A stretch of DNA of 64,000 nt from Typhlomys cinereus (taxonomy: Eukaryota > Chordata > Mammalia > Rodentia > Platacanthomyidae), in the NCBI GenBank assembly GCA_023101885.1, contig JALPQD010000304.1, forward strand, positions 2,350,015 through 2,414,014. Reading direction: 5' to 3'. The position numbers and the translations under genes were made by a program. Shown here piece after piece: positions 48,950-62,536 of the stretch (position 1 is its first letter; the number at the start of each line of letters is the position of its first letter). The notes beneath the pieces were generated by a model. The model was not told where the DNA came from and searched no databases. It saw only the letters and a list, made by a program, of their open reading frames with translations.

Positions 48950-49956
48950 AGATGGACAAAGGAAACAGTTTTGCCTGCTTTGTAGATCCCTTCACTCCCT
49001 ATTTTCCAATGAAAAGGATCACAAGAACCCATCATTAAAATGTATTACTGACACATTGTGACCTGGAAAACAAAGTTTTCTTTATCTCCAGTGCTGCCCC
49101 AGATTTTACAGACTCTGGGCATCCATTTGTCCGTGCCTTTAATTATTATTGGTGGTGGGAAAGCACAATTCCAGTAATCCTCTAATAGAGTAATCATGCA
49201 TGGTCTGTCAATTGTAGCGCTTGCAATAATAATAGATGAACTTCCCAGATTATGCCAAATGTCTGCTTACTCCATAGTTGTAAATGAAGAGTCACTTTGA
49301 CCTTTCTGGAGAGTGGCTTTCAGATAATGGACAACATATTCTTTCTACCCGAGTTCACCTAGTCATGAAGCTTTCCACTTTTAAGAATTATTACTGGGTG
49401 ATAAAAGATATATTCTGCCCTCTGAACAGCAAAGGGAAAAAAGGAAGAAAGTAGCTAAACACTTGTCTCTTCCTGCTTGAAAACCCTGAAGTAGACTAAG
49501 GAAGTGTTCAGCCTGTATGTTCTTATAAACTTGGAAGGATGAATATTACTTAGGATGGGTGAATGAATAACCACATTGATGATCCTTAAAGACAAAAGTG
49601 GTTGAAAATATACTGAAGATGGTCTATACTACCACCACAGGGTGTTCTAATAGGAGGCCCTTACAACAGAGCAGACATGTACATTATAGAGCTGAGAGAA
49701 AGAGCTGAGTTGGAGTTGTGAACCCAGTTCAGAAGAGCTACCAAAAGAACCGAGATGCAATGTATGAACAGGTTCATTCACACAGAGAGAGTAAGACAGA
49801 CACAGAGAGACAGTAAGACACAGAAAGGAAAGATACCGATATTTATACTACAAGAGGAAATGCTTCATACAGGATAAAACAGCTGGGAAAGTCCAGAAGA
49901 CTGTCAGTCACCACATGGGAAAGGGAATAGGAAAAGGAAGAGAAAACTCAGGACAC
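48950..49956. other. Unresolved non-coding DNA
   Basis: No gene. A GAGACAGTAAGACA-type low-complexity patch at 49780-49820. Confidence 0.5.
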
Positions 49957-50290
49957 ACTTTATAAATCACTGAGAGTTAAGAGCATAAAGCATCATAAAA
50001 CTAAACAAGAAATGAGGAGAATCCATGGGTTTTCAGAAAAGAATAGAGTGTTCAGAAAATTGGGTGACAGGGGCTGGAGAGGTGGCTCAGGGGTTAAGCC
50101 TCTGTCTTGCAGGCGGAAGGTCCTGAGTTCTGATCCTAGACCCCACATATAGAGGCAGGGAGGAATCACTGCACTTCTAGTACTGGTGGGCGGAGCCTGT
50201 GAGTCCTGGGGCAGAGTAAACGAGGAGGAGGTGGAGGCGGTCTATGGTGGTTCCCGAATTCGCCTGTGGTTCTGCACACGCACATACATA
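49957..50290 (+). repeat. Duplicated block, derived copy (flank plus truncated SINE)
   Basis: 334 bp matching 52715-53055. It has about 115 bp of unique flank, including the SINE's left TSD sequence AGAAAATTGGGTGACA, then the SINE from GGGGCTGGAGAGG, and stops abruptly in the CACATACATA tract. There is no right TSD or AT-rich tail here, so this is a DNA-level copy of the 52.7 kb locus, not a retroposition. Confidence 0.92.
50070..50290 (+). mobile_element. B2-like SINE, tail lost
   Basis: tRNA-like head and body of the young SINE family, truncated at the CA tract by the block duplication. Differs from its partner at 52828 by a few substitutions and an internal deletion near 50155-50175. Confidence 0.85.
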
Positions 50291-50610
50291 ATATACACAT
50301 GCTTCCACACTCTTGGCAAGAACATTTATCTCTGCCACTTCGTAGAAGTCACATTATTCTCTATTTTTTTCTATGAATTTAAACAATTTGGAATTCAAGG
50401 TAAGGCTTTTCACACTGTGGAAGTATGATTATCAGTATGTACAAATATGATTAGCAGTATGAAGTGTAGTTGTACTTAAAACCTCCCATTGTCACTTGGG
50501 TAACTTCCTCCATGCTCCTGACCCAAAGGATAAAGTTCTTCTTTCCAACATATCCACTGCCTATTTGCTCAACTTTGCCATCGCTGTGCCCCTTCATGAC
50601 TACTTTCCAT
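50291..50610. other. Unresolved non-coding DNA
   Basis: Nothing recognised. Confidence 0.45.
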
Positions 50611-50890
50611 TCAGCCACCCATTTTTTTTTTTTGGATTTAAAACATTTTTTTTATTATTAATACATTTTTTATTATTATTTCAGCTCATACAAACTTAAT
50701 AGGTACACCAGTTCCCTCCCTCCCTCCTCCTCCCCCCCATACCCCCTGCTCCTCCTCCCCACCCCCATCCCTCCCCATCCCCCAGTGCCTCCCACCCCAA
50801 TTCCCAGAGAGTCCTTTCTTGTGCATGCCTGATTTTCCTCTGGGCCCTTCTCTCCGATGACATACAAGGACCCAGTCAGCCACCCATTTT
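50611..50890. repeat. 15 bp target-site duplication of LINE-1
   Basis: TCAGCCACCCATTTT at 50611-50625 and 50876-50890. Confidence 0.95.
50626..50875 (-). mobile_element. Very short 5'-truncated LINE-1
   Basis: 250 bp: T-rich tail with extra AT-rich sequence (reads as a two-part poly-A tail), common 3' end GCTCATACAAACTTAATAGG, C-rich tract, and about 150 bp of 3'UTR. Perfect 15 bp TSD. Confidence 0.95.
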
Positions 50891-52714
50891 AATTTTGTTC
50901 TTCATATTCTTTCCAAGTCTCCATGTCCTCAGTAGGCAAAGACACATGTTCCCCACACTTCTACTTCATTCATACTCTTGCACTCATCAAGAATTTCTCT
51001 TATTTCTGTGAAGTCTTCCAAAGTGATCAAAAATGTTTGGACTTCAGGCTTTCAACTCACTTCCCACAGGATTTGAGCTGGAGAAGGTTGGTATGACCTA
51101 ATTGCTAATTCAGTTAAGTTTTTATCCCGCATTCATTATTCCTTCTTGATTTGTCCATCTTGCTCCGTTGTCATCTTGAAGCAATTCTTTTGAATTTGGT
51201 TCAGTTATTCTGCTTCAATATCCTTTCCATCAAGTCATTGTTTTCTTGACCTTAGCCCTTGCTGTTTCTCCTTTTGAATGAATATTCCTAGAAAACAGTA
51301 GAAACCTTCTTTGGAGCATTAAAAGAAAAGTCTATGCATTATATAATTTTTATTGATGATTGGAAATGCAATCTTTCTACTGTGGTTATTGAATGCCTCT
51401 AAATTATTACACAATTAAATTAATATCATCAAGAGACTATTCTAATTACACTGGCAAGAATTCCATTCTCTTTTTATCTATCTATATTGACTGAGAAAAT
51501 TGTACACACCAAAGTAAAAAAAATCAATATATGATGGCAAATTTGTCATATTTGGGATGTGAAGTATAGATGTTATCTGGCAGAAACCCAGAACTAGGTT
51601 TGAAAAGATATATTGCAGTGGAGAATATTTTGGTTTGGTTGTATTTTATTAAAGTGTAACTGATACAACTCTTTTGAAATACTGACCTTCAGAGTAGATA
51701 CTAATTATTTTTTTAGGCTTAAGGGTTCCAAATTAGTGCTCATCTTATAAAAATCTGAATCCAACTGATGCATAAAGAAAGGGCATCCAAAAGCAGATTG
51801 TTCTGTGATGACTTGGATTATCAAACATTTGCAAGTTAAATTCAACATCACTGTATAAATTTGAAGAATTAACTAAAATTAACATAATGTTCAGTTAGTG
51901 TATAACTAAAATTTCAAAGTTCCTGAGGCTATTTTGAATACTTATTAGAATAATTTTAATAATTCATTTATTCATTATTCAAGAGTTAAATAACTTAAAG
52001 CAAACTGGGCTATATAAACATAAAAATGTGCCATTAAATAATAACTCATCTTACTTCCTGCTGCCAACTTGAAAATGCTCTGTCTTCTACCCGTGTTTGT
52101 ACTTTATGTCATGAAGCATCTCTGGTCCCGTGCTTGCACATAATAAAACAATCAAGCTTTCCTGATTTGTGAATTGCAAAGGTTATTTCATTTGTGAACT
52201 TTTTTCATACAAAAAAACTGAGGAAATCTATTTTGTTTATCTTTATGACTATCAATGACATTGGACATTCAGAGTCCCCCAAGGGATTTGATTAGTTAGA
52301 TTTTCCATAGCAACAACATACAAGCTCAGAGAAGGCAGCATCAAGATGACCTTTCGGGCATGATATTCTCTGTTTGTCTCATGATATCTTCTTTGTCACC
52401 CACACATTTATTCTCAAGTATTTTGTTTTTCTCTTTTATATAGTTATTAACTAAGATAATTCATTCTTCTCATAACTTGATATTCTTCAGTTTCAGAGAA
52501 AGCTCCGAATCCAAGACCTCCTGTCAGATATCTTCAACATCACTGAAGATGAGGATTAATCACATGAATGGTTATCAGACTTGCATAATTAAGACCCTAC
52601 TTGTATATTAGAGAATACAAATCATTTAAGTATTCTTGGGAGAATCAGAATAATAAAAAGTTGATACCAAAAGTACTAAATAGTTTCAGAAATAGGAAAC
52701 TGCTTTGTTCATGG
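50891..52714. other. Unresolved AT-rich DNA
   Basis: No gene or recognised element in about 1.8 kb. Confidence 0.5.
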
Positions 52715-53055
52715 ACTTTATAAATCACTGAGGGTTAAGAGCATAAAGCATCATAAAACTAAACAAGAAATGAGGAGAATCCATGGGTTTTCAGAAAAGA
52801 ATGGAGTGTTCAGAAAATTGGGTGACAGGGGCTGGAGAGGTGGCTCAGGGGTTAAGCCTCTGTCTTGCAGGCGGAAGGTCCTGAGTTCTGATCATAGACC
52901 CCACATATAGAGGCCAGGAAGAAGCAGGGGCAGCCTGCACTTCTAGTACTGGTGGGCGGAGCCTGTGAGTCCTGTGCAGAGTAAACAAGGAGGAGGTGGA
53001 GGCGGTCTATGGTAGTTCCCGAATTCGCCTGTGGTTCTGCACACGCACATACATA
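52715..53055 (+). repeat. Duplicated block, source copy
   Basis: Partner of 49957-50290, 2,758 bp away in direct orientation. Here the SINE has both TSDs and a full tail, so this is the source. Confidence 0.9.
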
Positions 53056-53085
53056 CATATATACGCGCACATACACACACACAAT

Positions 53086-53682
53086 TGAATAAATAATTTT
53101 TAAATTTTTTTTATATAATACATTTTTTATTATTATTTTAGCTCATACAAACTTAATAGGTACACCAGTTCCCTCCCTCCCTCCTCCTCCCCCCTCCCTC
53201 CCTGCTCCCCCTCCCCTCACCCCTCCCTCCCCATCCCCCTGTTCCTCCCGCCCCAATTCCCAGAGTCCTTTCTTGTGCATGCCTGACTCTCCTCTGGACC
53301 CTCCTCTCCGATGATGTACAAGGACCCAGTGGCCTTTCCCTGAACCCTTTCCTGTGTTCCCCTTAAGCATAGGAACACTACTGTGGCTGTCAATCCCTTG
53401 CCTCCAAGGATCTTGGTGCTTTTAGCAGATGCTAGACTTTGTGAGGTCAATATTGTGTTGGACATTGCGCCGGGCATGCAATGTCCAATTATGATTGCTT
53501 CGGCCCTAACTTGTGTGGAGTATCTTGTAAATCATTGCTCCTCCCATCCTTTTGCTCTTAATACTCTTACCGCCCCCTCTATCCAGAACTTCAGAAACTC
53601 TATATCAGCCACCTAGAACTAGGCCAGACTAATCTCCCCCCATCCTGACATTTGCGGAAGAGGGGGCGGTGAATAAATAATT
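53086..53682. repeat. 13 bp target-site duplication of LINE-1
   Basis: TGAATAAATAATT at 53086-53098 and 53670-53682, taken from the SINE tail. Confidence 0.9.
53099..53669 (-). mobile_element. LINE-1 with inverted 5' segment (twin priming)
   Basis: 53099-53580 is minus-strand LINE-1 3'UTR (poly-A side at left). 53580-53669 is the adjacent upstream 3'UTR segment in opposite orientation. Both arms end with the 12-mer ACCGCCCCCTCT or its reverse complement (53569-53580, 53659-53670), so the arms overlap by about 12 bases. This is the signature of twin-primed integration. Confidence 0.93.
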
Positions 53683-53716
53683 AAAAAAAAATAAAAATAA
53701 AGAAAATTGGGTGACA

Positions 53717-53968
53717 CATTTGGAGCTTGAAGTGTTTAGAAAAGTAGTTAAAGTACTTTCCACTCTAGAAAGATAAAAATAAAAATCCAGTGAATGTATG
53801 TGAGTGAATGAATCACACTTTCAAAAAAGACAGAAGAGCTTATGAACTGAAGAATGTATAGACCAGGTGAGGAAGACCTAGGCTACTGCAGAGACCACAG
53901 GAAGGAAAAGTGAACAAAATGGATAACTGACTTCAGACTGAAGGAAAGCAATCCAACGGAAACTAAGT
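53717..53968. other. Unresolved non-coding DNA
   Basis: Nothing recognised. Confidence 0.45.
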
Positions 53969-54295
53969 TGTCAAATCAAGGTGTCCCCCAGAGGCTCATG
54001 TGTTTGGAAAGGTCATAGCACCTTCAGGAGGTGGAGCCTTCCAAGAGCAAGGCAGTCACAAAGGTCGGAACTTGAGGTGGTTTAGTCCCACCCTACTTCT
54101 GGAAGAAGCCTGCTCTTACAGTTCTGCAGCCTCATGAAGGACATGATTTAGCCTGTCTTCAGCTTTTGTCAGCCAGCCATGCTTTTCCCACCATGAAAGA
54201 TTGTATCTCTCCTCTGGAACCATAAGATTAAGGTCTCTTCTCTCTTAAATTGCTTGACTTTGGGAGGTCTCTCACAGCAACACAAAGATTAACCA
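53969..54295 (+). mobile_element. MaLR-like solo LTR
   Basis: Starts TGTCAAATCAAGGTGTCCCC and ends AACCA, with the landmarks 'ggaggtggagcc', 'cacaaaggtcgg', 'ctctggaaccataag' and 'ctctcacagcaac' shared with the LTR at 11168-11515. The AATAAA signal is degraded. No clear TSD. Confidence 0.7.
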
Positions 54296-55682
54296 ATATT
54301 TAGGAAAAATAAATATTGAGGTAAAAGAGGTAGAAATAATTTTTGAGGCTGGTTGTATAAAATGTTCAAGAACAAGCAAGCCGTGCAGAATGATTTCCAT
54401 GATCATATCCCATAGCAAATGCAGCAACATATTCACAGAATTTTAGTTGCTTTCATTGTGCCAAATTCATTTCAGAAATTTTAACCTTGTAATTTTTATT
54501 TAATCTTCACTAACTCTCATTTTTTCTAAAATATCTTATAATTCCATTTATGTCAAGAAAAATGAGTTGTTATACAATCACTTTAAAGATAAAATTGCCT
54601 CTTTGGGAAAGATATAAAGTTTCCTTTCTGTTAAAATGGGGATGATAATGCTCTCCCTTTCGTAGCACACAGCATTGTTGTAAGAATCAGAAGAGATGAT
54701 AGATAGAAAAGTACTCTGAAAACTAAAATCCTTTACAAATGCAAGCTATCATCATTATGATTCTGCCTTGCCCTCTGTGTGAACCTGAAACAATCTTCAA
54801 TTTCCATCTATCATGTCACTCTTCTAATTCCTGTAGAGCATGTCCCACAAGATTTTTATCATACGCCACTATTTTAATCAACGACAAATGCATTTTCATG
54901 AAAGCATAATGTTGTTTCCATTACAGATATTCTTTGAACTCTGGAGGAAGCCTAATACACATTTCAAGGACCATTATACTTCTTCTGAGGTTTTTTCTAT
55001 CTCATTCATTTCATAACTGCTTTCCCCCATATTATACGGGTACAATGAAATTATTTCATCAAGCAAAGTACCATATAAAAGCATAGTTGTTGAGTTCCAT
55101 CCTTATTCCTCCTCACTTTATCTTTTCTCATTCTGTGAGTTCCACTTCTCTGATCACCCTGAGGCTCTGTGTAGTGGCACCTGTCTGTCTAACCTAGGAA
55201 GCAAACCAAGGTATTGTAAAACAGAAGATAGTAATATTGGCCTCACTATTTTGTGAAGCTTGAAATTCAGACTTACTACCAATCAGAATGAAAGTGTGTT
55301 GAATCAAAGCAATCCTCAGTATTTTTAAGGCTTTTCTATGTCTCTGTGTGATCAATCCCTTTACCAATAACATTTCTTCCAATAATTACAGTGTTTTTTT
55401 GTTTTTTACATAGTAATAATGTAAAAGTCACCACTTCACTTCACATTTTATATACTTTCATAAGTATTAAGAATATATTGGAGCATTTTACATATGTGTA
55501 AATAACCATAAACTCCTTCATTTGTTTTGTGGAAAAATACGAATTATTATTACAACATTGGATTTCTTCTTTTTTGCAAAATTCTAACAAATACAACATT
55601 GATTGAAATATTAAATACAAGAAGTTAAATAGAATTCCATCTGGAGTTATACTGTAAATAAAGTGAATTTAGAGATAAGGTC
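54296..55682. other. Unresolved AT-rich DNA
   Basis: No gene. Confidence 0.5.
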
Positions 55683-56088
55683 CTTTTCTGTTGCCATATC
55701 CCCAGCGGGGCCAGAGAGGGGGAAGAGAGGGCCTCAAGCTGGTGACGGGGTCACCACCAGATCCCGGAAATCAGGTGAGAAGCAGCAGTGGACAGTGAAC
55801 AAGATGCCGCAAATTCAGAGTCATTAAGGGTATTTGGGCTTATGTAGGGTCAGGATCCAATCAGGTGTTGCCATCCCTCCTCCTGGGGGATAACCACCAG
55901 TCATTTAACTGTTTACTAGGTGTCCATTGCAGGTGTAGGTTAGATAGCTGCTTCCCATTGGTTGTTCATCCCTCCGCCTGCATGGTCCTCTGTTGGGACA
56001 TGTCCAGGGCATGTCTGTACGTGCCCAGGCTTGTCCATAGCTGGGAGCCGGGCTAGCGCCTCCCTGAATCGGTAGTGCCACACTTTTC
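55683..56088. repeat. CTTTTC target-site duplication
   Basis: CTTTTC at 55683-55688 and 56083-56088 flanks TG...CA ends. Six bases is the length made by class II (ERVK, IAP-like) integrases. Confidence 0.85.
55689..56082 (-). mobile_element. Solo ERVK-like LTR
   Basis: 394 bp, minus strand: starts TGTGGCACTACCGATTC and ends GGATATGGCAACA. Much more GC- and CpG-rich than the surroundings, which suggests recent arrival. No internal proviral sequence or open frame, so it is the product of LTR-LTR recombination. Promoter elements cannot be assigned with certainty; an ACATAAG box lies about mid-element. Class is inferred from TSD length and composition. Confidence 0.8.
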
Positions 56089-57375
56089 AGTTATGTAATA
56101 TTACATTTTAAAGAAATCCTAAGAATACCTCTAAAAATATAGGATAATAAATAAGAACAGAAATGAATCTTACATACTATTCTTGGTTTACATCATGTGG
56201 GAGGCACAATTCTAGAGCACAAAGGACAAGTATCCCGAGGCCCTGTGTATCTATGCTCAGCTGTCAGTTCTCTAGAGTCTCATCCCAGTTTCCTGAATCC
56301 TATGAAAGATAACCAACCTTCACAGGTTAAGTCTGAAACCGATGCTCTGCACCATTGCACAATCCCATTTTGGTTTCCTCTGTCTTAGAAATTCCATATG
56401 CCTTTCCTTAACAATTAATATTTAAGTCTCAGAACTTGATGCTACAATTGCTGAGTTAAACGTAAATTAGAGATTTTTCTATCTGCACATTCAAGGAATG
56501 CCCTTGGTTGTTAGGTAAACCTCAGGCATCCAACACACTGTACATGCGAACTGGCCTGTGAGTGGTCCTGAATTTGACCACACATTTTCTTCCTCAAATT
56601 TGTTCCACTCAGATTCATGTCTGCAGGGCATGGTGAGGACCACGAGGTCCAGCTCTGCCCTATGGATCCTGCCCTGCCTCTCTAGACACCCTCATTATAT
56701 TTTGCGTTGATAACATACAATCTTTTTCCCTTCTTTTTCTTGGCACTTACCCAAAGCATTTCAAGCATCCACTTAGTTAAGAGGGCATCTTATAAGAGTT
56801 GGGTCCCGTGTGATACTTGGAGGAGGTCACCAAGTCACTGTAGATTCATAGATGGAAAAGAAACACTACACTTGAGAATGTGCTGTAATTGCCAGAAGCT
56901 CAAACCTGTAATTACTGTTGCCGCTCAGGGAACTTCAGTGAAGCCTCTGCCATTAGCCTTTGCCCTCATCCATCCTGACTCTCCTACCATGCTTGTCTCT
57001 TTCTCTTTGGTTTGAATTTATATTAGGGATAGAAGCTTTTCAACTTTGTTCAGCAACTGTAAACTGTTGCAAAATTTAAAACTACATAAACTCTCCAGAT
57101 TGTGTAACATACATCAAAGCATCCAGCTAAAATTCAAATGATGGCAATGTGGTTTTCAGTTTTAACAATAATCAGAGAGAAATGATAGGGCCTTTCAGAT
57201 TTTGAGCTCCCTGCAGAGAACCTGTATAGCAGCGTATTTAGCATTTCAATACAGTTCCACCAAAGGAGAGTCACCATCATTCCAAGTTAAGAGCACCAAA
57301 GGAAATGCTGGTGAGACTGGAGTCAGATAGTTCACAACCAGTGTGGTTAAATCTGTGAAATTTAAATATCATATG

Positions 57376-57376
<1 letters not shown>
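56089..57376. other. Unresolved non-coding DNA
   Basis: A 102-codon frame at 56707-57015 lacks motifs. No gene called. Confidence 0.5.

Positions 57377-57413
<37 letters not shown>
57377..57413 (+). repeat. GT microsatellite
   Basis: Perfect (GT)n, about 18 units. Confidence 0.95.
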
Positions 57414-57415
<2 letters not shown>

Positions 57416-60400
57416 ATGTTCAGAAACATCTGAAGCACAATATGGGATATTATTCCTAAAACACTGTATACCTTGTCTGTAAGGTCTGTCACTGGCCTGG
57501 AACTAGCTGATCCATCCAGGCTGGCCTCTCTAGAAAGCCCCAAAAAGGCACTTTATGAACAGAGACACTTCCTCAACTCCAGTATTGTACTTTTGATCTC
57601 AACCGATGGATCTTGAGTTATTCTGACTACTTTTGGCTGACAACCTTCTCTTGGACACAAGAGGTCTTCAGAGGACACTACCAAGAGGGATGATTTCAAG
57701 TAGTCTTATTAGATTGCTTGGCCTTCTCCTCCCTATCCCCCAAGACTCTCTATACTTCTTGTGATACCCTCCATCTGCTAGTTCTGTCTCTTTTATCCAT
57801 CTTATGATCTTACTCTTGTTTTGATGGACAGATGCTTGTGGAACCCCAGGTATGTCTGAACTGATCTAAGAGAGTATATTAGGAATCTGTGCTTCAGCTG
57901 TTCATGATGTTAACCTGCTTCTTTTCTTGGATTGGGTTATTGAGGATAAAGACTGCTTTCTGCATTTTTGTTTTCCCTTTTTCTTCATCTATAAAGTAAA
58001 TACAAAGTGGCTGCCTTGTAGATTGTTAGGAAGGAAGAGAGGTAATGCATGTGAGTAGAGTCATTAAAAGTGCCAGAGAAATGGTAATAAAGCTAAAAGT
58101 AACTCATATTTATTAAGGTCATTTATTGTACTAGGTGCTAGGGTAAGCACTTATTGGGCATTATCTTTACTCTTTACAGAATAATTTTATTGAAAGGTCT
58201 GTCTCAAAGCCAAAAGTATTTTCATTTTTCCTTTTCAGCTATCTTATCAGATCTCCCATTTGATGCCTATTAGGCAGAGATAATAATTTCCAGATCTTCA
58301 GTTATAAACACAATTTAATTGCAATAGTTAAGCCTAATTTTGAGTTATTAAAATTTCCAGACTGTCCTTAATTCAAATGAAATTCAATCTCAGTCCTTTT
58401 CATCACTTTGGGCCTGTTTTATAGCTCTAGCTCTGCACTGTGCGAAAGTCTCCAGCTTATTGTAATTCTCTGACCTCACCTAGGAATCAGTACTTCAGTC
58501 CTTGTCAGAACCATTCCTCATTATGTGGTATATTTGAGCATTATTGAAAGAAAGCACTGGTTCTTCCTCGCATCACCCCTCATCACTATGACAAAAGACA
58601 TATATGCATTGTCTGGTTAACCAGCTCCAATCACAGTAGGGAGTTCAGGAGCCTCCAGGTCAGCATGTGGACATATCCACACTCACATGTTCCCCTCAAC
58701 TCTAGGGAATCAAGTAGACATGATCCAAAATCTTCTGGTTGCAAAGGTCATGTGGAGGTGGCTTGAATAGTTCTGTAGTCATAGGATATGGTACACTTGT
58801 AAAGAGGAGGAGGTAACTCAAGACCCCTTATGTTCTCTTGTGAGGTCTTGCTGCTTGCATGTTTTCTTTTCTAAAATTTGAATTTTGGAAGCCCAGAGGA
58901 GAACCTGAGTTGCTAGCTAGTTTGAGTGTTTTTCAGGAGATCCCAGAATTTGAGCATGGCTTCCTTTCTGGCTTCTGTTTAATTGCTTTCTCTTAATGTT
59001 GTTGAATTTAAAACCTTTGTGAGAATGTCTCAAATAGACAGAATTTTGCTCAAAAAAGCAACACCTCTGCTTTGGAACTCCCATTAAAGCCACCAGATAC
59101 AGTCCCACTACGGGTCGTTACATTCCTAATGGTCCCAAAGCTTACCCAGTAAAAGTCAATCCAGTAAGCATCAAAAATGTTCTGGCCCCAAACTTATTCC
59201 TCTGTCCATTGTACATTTTGCCTCTAAGTGTAATTGATTCTGTGCACTTGATTTGCAGGTTGAGAAAGGTGGTATTGTAATTCCTTAGGATTTATTTCAG
59301 TGTTTACATCAGCAAAAGTTGTGTTGCAGCAGGCATACTGAAGTAGTTCTGGAAAAGTCAACTCCTGTACTTACACTGGTAACTATTTATCTTTACTCTC
59401 AGTAAGTGAAAAAAACAATGTTTGATATAGCTGAACCACACTGCCTTGTTCTTTGAGAGAGCTCCATGAATGTGTTCAATGAGAAGCCACAGGAATTTCA
59501 ACTTAGCTAATTCTGCAATCCTGGCAAAGAGTGGCTACTTTTGAGGGTTTTTTTTTTTTTTTGATACTTCTATTGTGTAGATTTCAATGTTATTTGCCCA
59601 TTCATCTTCAATGTGTATGTTCGAGAAAATGTCTTCAGCATTTTTATTGGATGATTGAATTTTTCTTTCATGAGAGTAGAATACCAGACGTTGAAAGCAG
59701 ACTGATTGTCTGTGAGTTGAAAATTTAATCAGCAAGAACCAATTTAAAAGTGCCACATTGCAGGAAAAACTAGAGAATTCTAACTTTATGTGTAATATCC
59801 TTCTCTGCTCCACAAAAGCTTCAACTTTTGGTTTTTAAATTTCAAACACGCTGATAAGTAACCACTGCAGTACAGTTTAACAGAGAGTAGTAGTAATGCT
59901 TCTACATCTTTCAGACCTCAGAAGGAAAAATATCTGGAGTAGTCATAAAGATCACTGAGGAATTCCAGAAATGGTCATTTCGGTCAGATTAATTCAGTAA
60001 AGATCAGTTAGTATAAATATGACAGAAATAAAGAGTTCTCTTTTTGGAGGTAAACATTTGTAGACTGAATTCAGTGTGGAGTTCTCCTATAAAATTATGA
60101 GTGAAAAAGAAATGAAGTTCAAATTTAGTTGCTATATATGGAATAATATCTTGCATCCTAAGTATATTTGCAGCCCAAATCAAGTATTTAAAAGATTGAA
60201 AGACGTATTCTGTGCAGTAGAACTCTAAAAAATTGTAGGTACAGCTAGAAGAGGCTGATTGGGCTGGAAGAGCTGGAGAAGAGACTTGACTGCTGAGAGC
60301 TCTGGGGAACCTCAAGGATGTTCATGGGATCTCTGCTCTGACTCTGATTATAGGATGTCTTTCATATGCTGAGATTTTCCAAACAATATGTCTATGCTGT

Positions 60401-61490
60401 ACTGTTGCTTAGCAACAGTTAGGAAAGTAAGGGCATTTTAGTTTAACAGAACTATAGTAAATACATTAATTATATATTCTGCATCAGATATCACTAATCT
60501 GATAGTGATTTCTATCAGAAATCACTAAATGATTTTCAATGTATTGATTTTCCTTTCTTTATTCACTCTTTACTCAGTCGGTATTAGTGATTCGTTTTCT
60601 GGGTCAAAGTTCTGCACCGGGCATAGATAGATGAATAAAAACTTTATTAATAAAATGGAATTAGTTACCTGCATTTGTGAAGATGTTACTTATGGCTTGA
60701 AATCCATTAGCTCTATTAGAGATTTTCCTCTTCAACTTAGTTGAAAAGTTTTAAAATATACCCACTTTCAAATGATAGGTCTGCTGCTAGTGCATTTCTG
60801 AAACCAACTTTGTTGTCTTAATTTTCTCCCTTCCCCTGCAGATGCCAATCATCCACCACTTCCAAAGATGTTCCTTATGTAACAAGATTTTAAGCCTGAA
60901 GGTCATTCTTTTCTCAAAATGTTTAAAATTGTGATATAATGCTTCTGAAGTCACCTCACACACACTGAATAATAAATGCCAAGAGCAATGTAGTGCATGC
61001 AGTAAGGATCAGAGTTATTATTAATGATGTGAGTCTCCTACATTTGTCAGACAATTTTTAATCAGTGGTTTTTAGCTAAAATGATGGTATTCTTTATTGT
61101 ACTTTACCAATGATCTAACAGGAAAATGTAATATTATTAAAGCCTGCTAACTTTCATCTATTCATTAAAATGGTGAAAATGAAAGCAAGAAGCAAGATTT
61201 CAGATCTTTTGGATCCTTTAAAAGTATAGAGCACTTACACCATGGTTTATGATAACAATTTTGATATTAGGATACTTGGGGAAAAATTCCCATTTATTAT
61301 CATTGTCCTGCATTAATACAAGCCTAAATGTAACCTCTAAAGTTGAATAAAATTACTCCCTTCTAGATAGAAAGATGTATTTTTTAAATAAATGTCATCA
61401 AGTCAAAGTACTACACAGCCTAGTCAGATAGATCTTAATCATAGCTGTAATATGGATGACTGATGACTGTTGGTGTATTAAATTACAACT
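57414..61490. other. Unresolved non-coding DNA
   Basis: About 4 kb with no young element and no convincing ORF. Short poly-T at 59549. Confidence 0.5.
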
Positions 61491-61492
61491 TT

Positions 61493-61806
61493 AGGGCTAG
61501 GAAGATGATTCAGGGGTTTAAGTCTTTTTCTCACTAGCTAAAGAATCCCCAGAGTTGGGATCCCCAGATTCCATGTAAAACCACTGGATAAAAATGGTGC
61601 AATGCTGTCTTCAAGGCAGAATATGAGAAACCTTAGAGCAAAGCAAAAGGAGGTAGAACAATCAGATGCTTCCCAATGTCACTCTGAGGCCCACTCTGTG
61701 GGCCTTCACAGGCACACACAGTGCCCTCTTCTGGACACATCCGCACATTCACCTAAACATGCAAAAAAAAAAAAAAAAAAAAAAAAAACCAACCAACCAA
61801 ACAAAC
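61493..61806 (+). mobile_element. Older B2-like SINE with poly-A tail
   Basis: Degenerate tRNA-like head 'gggctaggaagatgattcag', body 'ggcagaatatgagaaacctt', 'agcaaagcaaaagga', 'gcttcccaatgtcactctgag', 'ggccttcacaggcac', ending in A24 and CCAA/CAAA repeats. Same architecture as the young SINE but diverged. No clear TSD. Confidence 0.75.
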
Positions 61807-62536
61807 AAAAACCCCGCTGATTATAAAAAACAAAGAAAAGGCACTATATTTGACAATTCTGGCAGCCAAATTTATATTGAAATTTTAGAAATTCAATTTT
61901 CACATTAATATAAGCTTACCTAAAGTTCATTAAAATTGTCCTGATTTAGAATACATTTTATATACATATTTCAAGCTAAAATTCTAACATGATGAGTTTG
62001 TAAGCAGCATCAATTTTGATATAAATACTATCAATTCACAAGGTTTATTTTAACTGATAACATGTAGAGATAAAGCCACATGTAAAAATTGAATATATTC
62101 TTAAAACATTAAATGCTTTCACAAATGGCATAGTGCCAGATACAGTAATCAAAGAGAGCACTCAAGCAGTTGAAACTGAATGATTATAAGTATAAGGTTA
62201 ACCTGGGCTAAGATATCAAAACACTAGCTTAAAGATAAGTAAAATAGAAATAAAAAACATTCACTTCCTAAAATGTTTTAAAGAATCTTGAAATTGAGAT
62301 GCAATCATAAAAGTAACAAAATTGCTATAAATAAATCAAATGCACTTTAGCAAATAACTTATAAATAAGTTTAGATTATATACTTGTATTGTAATCTCTG
62401 CAACAAGAAGCATGTATTTGCCAATTTGTGAGCATACTGAATCTCTAAGAAAGTTTTTGTTCATTATTTCATATTCTGTGAACTTTTTCTACATTTTAAG
62501 CAGTAGAATATTTTTACATACATATGATTTACCCAC
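61807..62536. other. Unresolved AT-rich DNA
   Basis: Nothing recognised. Confidence 0.5.

Larger units (their letters stand above)
52828..53700 (+). mobile_element. Young B2-like SINE interrupted by LINE-1
   Basis: Head and body at 52828-53085, tail TTGAATAAATAATT at about 53085-53098, then a LINE-1 insertion, then the tail resumes as TGAATAAATAATTAAAAAAA to 53700. SINE inserted first, LINE-1 second. Confidence 0.92.
52812..53716. repeat. 16 bp target-site duplication of SINE
   Basis: AGAAAATTGGGTGACA at 52812-52827 and 53701-53716. The distance is enlarged by the LINE-1 nested in the tail. Confidence 0.93.
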